Of a DNA stretch of 64,000 bases, positions 59,014-64,000 are shown piece after piece. The position numbers and the translations under genes are program-made. Under the pieces are notes generated by a model, which worked only from the letters and a program-made list of their open reading frames with translations, was not told the origin of the DNA and did no database searches. The DNA comes from Akkermansia muciniphila (GTDB lineage: Bacteria > Verrucomicrobiota > Verrucomicrobiia > Verrucomicrobiales > Akkermansiaceae). The stretch spans positions 1 through 64,000 of the forward strand of contig SFDX01000011.1 in assembly GCA_004557455.1 (NCBI GenBank), read 5' to 3'. How positions within the stretch are numbered: the stretch's first letter is position 1; each line of letters opens with the position of its first letter.

Positions 59014-60914
59014 CGGATTATACTCATAACACGGCCGGTCAGTCGTTGAAAAGGCTTCTTAACCATATTCTCAATAACCTTACCGGCACCATCCTTCACA
59101 GCCCTCAGCGCTTTCTGCGCACCGGTAGTAAACACTCCGCTCACTGCGGAGGCTATGCCGCTGCTGTTGCGGGAAAGCATCTCGCGTATACCCTCACGGC
59201 GCAGCTCCAGAAGGTTACGGAAGCCAAGCTTCTTCGCCTCGCCCGTGAGCTGGCGCAGGAAGACACGTCCGGTAACATACACACCGGCGCCCGCCAGCGT
59301 TGCCTCGATGAGCAGGGAAACACCGCCCTTCACCAGCGATTGGGCCGCCCCCCCGGTCAGGACTCCCATGGCGGCTGACGTCAAGCCTCCATCCAGCAGA
59401 AAGGTAGCACCGCCTACCAGCATACCCAGCATACCACCGGCGGCATCCGTGCTACCCTCCATACCGGCTTTCACCGCCTCATCGCTATTCATCACCATCT
59501 CCTCTGCCATCCCGGAGAGAACATCCGCGGCAGCCTCACCGGCGGACTCTGCGGCGTCCTGCACAAACACCGCCGTAATCATGGCATGGAAGAACACCCA
59601 CACCAGACAGGTCACATTAAACACCACCGAGGGACGATACCCGTGCATTTTCGCCAGAGCAACCACCATCCGAACCTGCACCAGCAGAATCATCAACCCC
59701 GGCAGCAAACGCCCGCGACCGAACACCGCAGCGATAGCCGCAATCTTGGCATAGTCCAACACCGTGCGACGCGACTCCTCCTCCAGTCCGCTCATACGGC
59801 GGTATTCACAGAAAACCAAGCGCAGCGTCAGCCCCTCTGCAAAAGGCTGCATCTTCTGCAGAGCCTCCTCCGCACTGCGGAATGCGGCGCGCAGCTTAGC
59901 ATCACACGCATAGCAGCGCTGCTTTTCCTCTGCCGCCTTCAGCAGATCCTCGGTCTCGCTTCCGTTGGGAGAGGCACTGTCTGCACGGCGAGCCAGACGA
60001 TCGTGCTCGGCCTCCACCTTCAGAGCGTAGATGACCATCTCAATCTTGCCTCGCCCCTCCTCGACTAAATGCCCCATTTCGGAAGCCAATCGGTTCATAT
60101 CGTCCCGCGCTGCGCTGTAGGCAGAGGAGAAACTCGACAGGTCTCCCGCCTCCAATGCCCCCAACAAACGCGACATCGCGTCCAGGTAACCATCGGCCAG
60201 CTCGGTAAACTCAGTCAGCGCGGCGGCAGGTGTCAATTTCAGTCTGTTCCCCACCTCGCGGCGCAGTTTCTGCCACTGTGCGGCCAAAGCCGGACGCTGC
60301 TCTGCATAATCATTTTCCAGTTTCGTACGGACTGCCGACAACTGAGGGAAACGCAGCAAACGCAGACGCTCATACTCCGGCAACAGGGACTCGGCGTCAT
60401 TTGTTTTCCGCAACTTCTCGGCCAAACTGCGCCACGCATCCTCGTCCTCGCCCGTCTGCTGCATACGGCGCACACAGCGGCGAAGGCAGGCGATCTTCTG
60501 AGCGGGGGTAGACTCGGCACTCTTCAGCACGGCGTCCTCCTCGTCGCATTGCAGTGCTGCGTTAATCAAAGCCAAGCATCTGCTTACATCTGCACTCGCC
60601 CCGTTCCCCCGCTGCAAACGCAGCAGACGTTTCCGCGCATCTTGCAGCAGCTGCCTCGGGTGAGCATTTTGCAGCGAGCGAAGCCGCATAAACTGCACAA
60701 TGGGTTGCAGGAACACCAGCCACACCACAATTGCCACCAAGATCCACAAACACCAGCCCAGCACAGGCACCTGCGGGGTGAGTGCATTCAGAGCCTGACC
60801 TTTCTCCACCAAGTCGCCCGCCCCATACACCAAAGCCGCTGCCAGAGCCAACACCGGAATGCTGCGCCAGAATGCCCCGTGCCCAAACGAAATGCTCTTG
60901 TTCTTTATTGCCAT
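59007..60914 (-). CDS. Large membrane protein, DUF697-like region
   Basis: A 635-residue protein. Two TM helices lie at about 17-75. A long cytosolic helical region (80-390) with coiled-coil stretches (LLKAAEEKQRCYACDAKLRAAF, RLASEMGHLVEEGRGKIEMV) follows. Then comes a membrane region from about 395 (LLPGLMILLVQVRMVVALAKMHGYRPSVVFNVTCLVWVFFHAM at ~400-445) that resembles DUF697/YcjF proteins, and Gly/Ala-rich helices to about 570. The function is unknown. Promoter -10 ends 6 nt before the ATG. Confidence 0.65.
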   Translation of the reverse strand: MAIKNKSISFGHGAFWRSIPVLALAAALVYGAGDLVEKGQALNALTPQVPVLGWCLWILVAIVVWLVFLQPIVQFMRLRSLQNAHPRQLLQDARKRLLRLQRGNGASADVSRCLALINAALQCDEEDAVLKSAESTPAQKIACLRRCVRRMQQTGEDEDAWRSLAEKLRKTNDAESLLPEYERLRLLRFPQLSAVRTKLENDYAEQRPALAAQWQKLRREVGNRLKLTPAAALTEFTELADGYLDAMSRLLGALEAGDLSSFSSAYSAARDDMNRLASEMGHLVEEGRGKIEMVIYALKVEAEHDRLARRADSASPNGSETEDLLKAAEEKQRCYACDAKLRAAFRSAEEALQKMQPFAEGLTLRLVFCEYRRMSGLEEESRRTVLDYAKIAAIAAVFGRGRLLPGLMILLVQVRMVVALAKMHGYRPSVVFNVTCLVWVFFHAMITAVFVQDAAESAGEAAADVLSGMAEEMVMNSDEAVKAGMEGSTDAAGGMLGMLVGGATFLLDGGLTSAAMGVLTGGAAQSLVKGGVSLLIEATLAGAGVYVTGRVFLRQLTGEAKKLGFRNLLELRREGIREMLSRNSSGIASAVSGVFTTGAQKALRAVKDGAGKVIENMVKKPFQRLTGRVMSIIRH

Positions 60915-60920
60915 AGTTGT

Positions 60921-60948
60921 ATTGTAGGGGCTCCGAAGGCAGAGTCAA
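60921..60948 (-). promoter_or_regulatory. Promoter of gene 59007-60914
   Basis: Minus strand: -35 TTGACT (60943-60948), 16 nt, -10 TACAAT (60921-60926), 6 nt before the ATG: predicted leaderless. Confidence 0.65.
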
Positions 60949-61009
60949 GGCGTTTTTTTCACACGATGACACTTTTTTCCCTTTTTATGCGTCGAAAAGC
61001 CGTTTTGTG

Positions 61010-61038
61010 TTGCAGCCTCTCGAAAAACCTGCTAGAAT
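61010..61038 (+). promoter_or_regulatory. Promoter of haem peroxidase-like gene
   Basis: -35 TTGCAG (61010-61015), 17 nt, -10 TAGAAT (61033-61038), 27 nt before the ATG at 61066. Confidence 0.65.
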
Positions 61039-61065
61039 ACGCGCTGTAAGCCATTCAAAGCAATC

Positions 61066-62769
61066 ATGAAACTTTCATCCCTCATTCCTATAGCCCTCGG
61101 TGGCTGCGTTGTCGTCGGTGTCGGTGCCCTCGCTCTGTACTCCATGAGCCGGCAGGAGCTGGTCTCGGAGGAGGTCGTACCCACTCTTTCTGATGCTCAG
61201 GCCAAAGAGCTGGCCGACAAGGTTCTGCAGAACAAATGCGCCGCTTGCCACGGTGCCAATGCCACCTACTCACCCGTCGTCAATTTCCTCTCCCTCGGTT
61301 TGCTGGAGAAGCACGTCACCAACGCACAACGCACCTACACGATGGTGCCGAATCCGCTCGTGCGCTCCGCCCACACGAACCTGCTGAAGATGGACCATGT
61401 GCTCAGCACGGGCAGCATGCCGCCCAAGTCTTACTCCGCCGTGCACTGGGGCACCTCGCTCCTGCCCTCGGATGTGAGCCTGCTGCGCCGCGTCTTCAGC
61501 CGCGAGGTGGCCAAGAATGACATCACCCCGCTGGTTGCCCCCCCTGCCCCGGCTAACGAGACGGAGGCCGCGAAGATCCGCTTGGGCCACCTGCTCTTCA
61601 ATGACGGACGCCTCTCCACCACGGACAAGGTGGCTTGCGCTTCCTGCCACAACCTCACGAAGGGCGGTACGGATAACCTTGCTAAGTCGGAGGGCGTGCC
61701 CGGTGCGGACGGCAAGCCGCAGCTCGGCGGTGTGAACGCACCCACGGTCTTCAACACGCAGAAGAACATCCGCCAGTTCTGGGACGGTCGCGCGGCCGAT
61801 CTCAAGGAGCAGGCGGGCGGCCCGCCCCTCAACCCCGTCGAGATGGGCTACAAGGCCCCGGAGGACTGGGCTCTCATTGCAGCCAAGCTGCAGCAGGATT
61901 CCGAGTTGGTGCGCCTCTTTGCTCTCGTCTACCCGGATAAAGGCATCACGGGGGACACGATTACCGATGCGATCGCGGCCTACGAGCAAACGCTCGTGAC
62001 CCCGGACAGCCCCTTTGACCTTTACCTCAAGGGCGACAAGAATGCGCTGACTGCCGCGCAGAAGGCGGGTCACGAGGCCTTCCTGTCTGCGGGCTGCGCC
62101 AAGTGCCACTCCGGCTCCTCCCTCGGCGGCGCGAGCTTCGAGTACATCAATACCTTTGCTGACTTCCGCGCCGCCGCTGCCCCTGCGGATTACCAAGAGG
62201 CGGCCTTCGGTCTGGCTGACTTCACCAAGAAGCCGGAGCACAAGGATCTCTTCCGCGTGCCGGTTCTGCGCAACGTGGCCCTCACCGCCCCCTATTTCCA
62301 CACCGGCTCCGTCGCTTCCTTGGAGGATGCTGTGCGCATCATGTTCAAGACGCAGACCGACCTCGATGATGTGAAGGCGGAGACCATCGCAAACGTCACC
62401 GACTTCCTCCGCGCCCAGACGGGTAAGCTGAACGGCAAGTCCCTGACGGAGCTCACCGCTGCCGATGTAGCACCCGCTCCGGCTGCCGAGCCCGCTCCGG
62501 CACCCGCCGCTGAGCCCGCTCCCGCTCCGGCCGCTGAACCCGCTCCCGCCCCCGCCGCTGAGCCCGCTCCCGCTCCGGCCACCGAGCCTGCTCCCGCTCC
62601 GGCCACCGAGACTGCTCCCGCTCCGGCCACCGAGCCCGCTCCCGCTCCGGCCACCGAGCCCGCTCCCGCTCCTGCCACCGAGCCCGCTCCCGCTCCTGCC
62701 ACCGAGCCCGCCCCGGCTCCCGCTCCCGAGCCCGCCCCGGCTCCCGCTCCCGAGCCCGCTCAGGCCTAA
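61066..62769 (+). CDS. Tri-haem cytochrome c peroxidase-like protein with Pro/Ala tail
   Basis: A 567-residue exported protein; the N-terminal helix (LIPIALGGCVVVGVGALALYSM) may be a signal or anchor. There are three CxxCH sites: CAACH (58-62) in an extra haem-binding domain, CASCH (191-195) and CAKCH (344-348) in the two domains of a BCCP/MauG-type di-haem peroxidase. FWDGRA and YFHTGS are typical of that family. From about 472 the tail is PAPAPAxEP repeats, perhaps spanning the wall. It probably reduces peroxide with electrons from a quinol pathway; a MauG-like role is possible. Confidence 0.9.
   Translation: MKLSSLIPIALGGCVVVGVGALALYSMSRQELVSEEVVPTLSDAQAKELADKVLQNKCAACHGANATYSPVVNFLSLGLLEKHVTNAQRTYTMVPNPLVRSAHTNLLKMDHVLSTGSMPPKSYSAVHWGTSLLPSDVSLLRRVFSREVAKNDITPLVAPPAPANETEAAKIRLGHLLFNDGRLSTTDKVACASCHNLTKGGTDNLAKSEGVPGADGKPQLGGVNAPTVFNTQKNIRQFWDGRAADLKEQAGGPPLNPVEMGYKAPEDWALIAAKLQQDSELVRLFALVYPDKGITGDTITDAIAAYEQTLVTPDSPFDLYLKGDKNALTAAQKAGHEAFLSAGCAKCHSGSSLGGASFEYINTFADFRAAAAPADYQEAAFGLADFTKKPEHKDLFRVPVLRNVALTAPYFHTGSVASLEDAVRIMFKTQTDLDDVKAETIANVTDFLRAQTGKLNGKSLTELTAADVAPAPAAEPAPAPAAEPAPAPAAEPAPAPAAEPAPAPATEPAPAPATETAPAPATEPAPAPATEPAPAPATEPAPAPATEPAPAPAPEPAPAPAPEPAQA
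62467..62766 (+). repeat. In-frame minisatellite encoding (A/T)EPAPAPA repeats
   Basis: About 24 bp units (GAGCCCGCTCCCGCTCCGGCC type) repeated about a dozen times inside the haem protein gene. Unit number is likely to vary between strains. Confidence 0.85.
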
Positions 62770-62792
62770 GGCTTTGCCACATCATATCTTTC

Positions 62793-62824
62793 CGAGCAGG
62801 GGGATTTCCCCTGCTCGTTTTTTT
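62793..62824 (+). terminator. Terminator of haem peroxidase-like gene
   Basis: 10 bp stem CGAGCAGGGG / CCCCTGCTCG, 5 nt loop, seven Ts. Confidence 0.9.
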
Positions 62825-63077
62825 CGTCCCTCTGACCTCAAGAGACTCCCCCATCAACCGTAAAGGATGAGGGAAACATGCTGCCACCGGAGCAAGCCCG
62901 GCACGGGAAATCCTCATGGATCTGCAGCCTGCGCCGAACCCTATCCGTCACGCGGGCCTGATCCGCCAAACGCAAATCGCCGCGCCGGGAACCACGGGGG
63001 AAGTAGTCCACGGATTTCACGGATGAGCACTGATGCGCTGTGGCGTTTTGCAGAGGATGCTTCCGGGAGGGTCTGGC

Positions 63078-63176
63078 ATCTACTCGCACCTGCCCCGGCT
63101 GCAAGAGGGGAAGAAGATAGTCGCGCTGTGCGGTGAGAACTTCTATTTCCTTTTTAAACCGAGCAGCGGAGATGCG
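63078..63176 (-). pseudogene. HsdS C-terminal remnant
   Basis: Minus-strand translation reads SRISAARFKKEIEVLTAQR-DYLLPLLQPGQVRVD, the typical C-terminal end of type I restriction specificity subunits (pattern EI..L...RD.LLP.L..G...V). Nothing else of an hsdS gene is seen, and the upstream reading frame comes from the MITE-like element. It is a fragment; the rest of 62825-63217 holds no gene. Confidence 0.6.
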
Positions 63177-63217
63177 AGACTTCGTGCCGCCGAGGTGGTC
63201 GCAGGCGAGATTAGTCT

Positions 63218-63410
63218 GACCGCGGAATAAAAGGAATTTTTGGAGACCGAAAGCCATGCAGCCCCCAGGAAAGACGTCGGAGCATGTTCATAGTAGGTAG
63301 CATTGGAATTTTATCAAAATAACTAAGAGACCTACTACCCCGGCGGTGTGCAGTCTGCACCAAGCTCGGCACGGCACGACCTCTCCAAAAATTCCCTTTA
63401 TTCCGCGGTC
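63218..63410 (+). mobile_element. MITE-like element B
   Basis: A 193 bp element with 29 bp terminal inverted repeats (63218-63246 and 63382-63410; one mismatch), the same ends as element A but with the interior in the opposite orientation. Weaker inverted similarity continues about 40 bp beyond both ends (ACCACCTCGGCGG-type). No transposase. Confidence 0.8.
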
Positions 63411-63469
63411 AGCATCCCATCGCTCTCTGTTACCACGGCGGTGAGAAATCTGAAATTCTGCGGTCAGGC

Positions 63470-64000
63470 TCAGTTGAGCTCCTGCAGCGGGGGGAGGGAG
63501 CGGACGATGTCGACGGTCTCCAGGCTGACGGTGACGACGCGCTTGATGAGGTCAACGATGTAGCGGGGCTCGTTGTGCTCGTCGCACCACAGGTTCGGGT
63601 CGTTCACGATGCCGCTCGCCTTGTCCGTGGTGACGGAGTAGCGTTCCACGACCCACTCGAGGGCACTCTTGCCGTTGACTTGGTATTCGTAGGCCTTCGC
63701 GGGAATGTGGGTGAGGGAGAGGGTACGGTTATAGATGATGGTGTCCTTGGTTTTCTTGTCGAGGAAGCGAAGCTTGTCGACGCGCAGGGAGGCGGCGCTG
63801 CCTTCCTCCTGTACCAAGGCGCAGGGGACGGCGCGTTCGTAGTGCAGGTGCAGGTCGGCCAGCTTGCGCCCTGCCTTCTCGAAGGCTCGGAAGTCCTTGG
63901 CGTAGGGAATGCGCGGCAGCATCTTCTTGAGGTCCGCCCCGAAGCGCTCGCGGTACTCCGGCGAGTGCAGCAGGCCGTAGACATAGTAGAAAATATCCTC
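63470..64000 (-). CDS. Type ISP restriction-modification protein, C-terminal part (partial)
   Basis: The last 176 residues of a larger protein whose 5' part lies beyond the window; the frame is open to base 64000. It reads EDIFYYVYGLLHSPEYRERFG, then MLPRIPYAKDFRAFEKAGRKLADLHLHYE, and later WVVERYSVTTDKASGIVNDPNLW. These are typical of the C-terminal specificity region of type ISP enzymes, long single-chain restriction-modification proteins with helicase, methylase and recognition domains. Together with the nearby hsdS remnant it marks a restriction-modification locus. Completeness cannot be judged. Confidence 0.82.
   Translation of the reverse strand, partial: EDIFYYVYGLLHSPEYRERFGADLKKMLPRIPYAKDFRAFEKAGRKLADLHLHYERAVPCALVQEEGSAASLRVDKLRFLDKKTKDTIIYNRTLSLTHIPAKAYEYQVNGKSALEWVVERYSVTTDKASGIVNDPNLWCDEHNEPRYIVDLIKRVVTVSLETVDIVRSLPPLQELN

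Noticed and set aside
62467..62766. CRISPR-like periodic array
   Set aside because: Repeats are contiguous, in frame and without unique spacers; it is a coding minisatellite. No CRISPR array was seen anywhere in the window.
62292..62917. Minus-strand Gly/Ala- or Arg/Glu-rich open frames over the minisatellite
   Set aside because: They are by-products of the 24 bp coding repeat on the plus strand.

Overview
The window comes from a Gram-negative bacterial chromosome of fairly high GC. Lipid A-type late acyltransferase, GT9, EptA-like transferase and many lipoprotein genes imply an outer membrane. Few genes have a clear Shine-Dalgarno sequence, and secreted ankyrin proteins and low-complexity Ala/Pro/Lys proteins are common. 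I infer a Verrucomicrobiota or other PVC-group bacterium, possibly Akkermansia-like, from gene style only; no rRNA or other decisive marker is present.

Layout. 1-3.5 kb: three secreted ankyrin-type genes, two of them sharing a duplicated ~150 bp promoter/leader. 3.6-11.7 kb (minus): malic enzyme, then a six-gene operon of membrane protein, TPR protein, pseudokinase/FGE-like protein, secreted beta-protein, Der and an RmlD-like reductase. 11.8-17 kb (plus): polysaccharide deacetylase, a basic low-complexity protein, rpsA and a dihydrouridine synthase. 16.9-19.4 kb (minus): MBOAT plus an SGNH-like partner. 19.5-23.7 kb (plus): a DD-carboxypeptidase lipoprotein and an operon ending in a late acyltransferase-GT9 fusion. 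23.8-27.8 kb: ankyrin lipoprotein, then an AT-rich patch with a membrane protein, an EEP-fold nuclease and a decayed rhuM gene. 27.9-36.2 kb (minus): closely packed argC, ntrC-type regulator, GT-C transferase, xseB, dxs, TPR and recO genes.

36.2-39.1 kb: tRNA-Pro(GGG) with tandem hairpin-rich repeats that begin in its 3' end, then a tandemly duplicated lipoprotein module. 39.1-43 kb: pgk, rppH, trmO, a beta-lactamase-fold protein and a small membrane protein. 42.9-47.1 kb (minus): YlbF-like protein with a Cys/His-rich tail and two EptA-like proteins. 47.2-49.9 kb: GDYXXLXY-like protein, a DUF2157-like gene split by a 23 bp duplication, and Fe/Mn superoxide dismutase. 50-54 kb (minus): secreted protein, NSUN-type RNA methyltransferase, ROK kinase, mnmA and a small protein. 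54-62.8 kb: pbpC, tdh, AGCS symporter, a large membrane protein and a tri-haem peroxidase-like protein. The right end carries a MITE-like element, an hsdS remnant and the C-terminal part of a type ISP restriction-modification protein.

Recurring signal. Many genes have a promoter of the form TTGNNN-16/17-TANNNT whose -10 box ends only 6-9 nt before the start codon. With the usual spacing from -10 to start site, transcription would begin at or within a few bases of the ATG/GTG, so leaderless or near-leaderless mRNAs appear common here.
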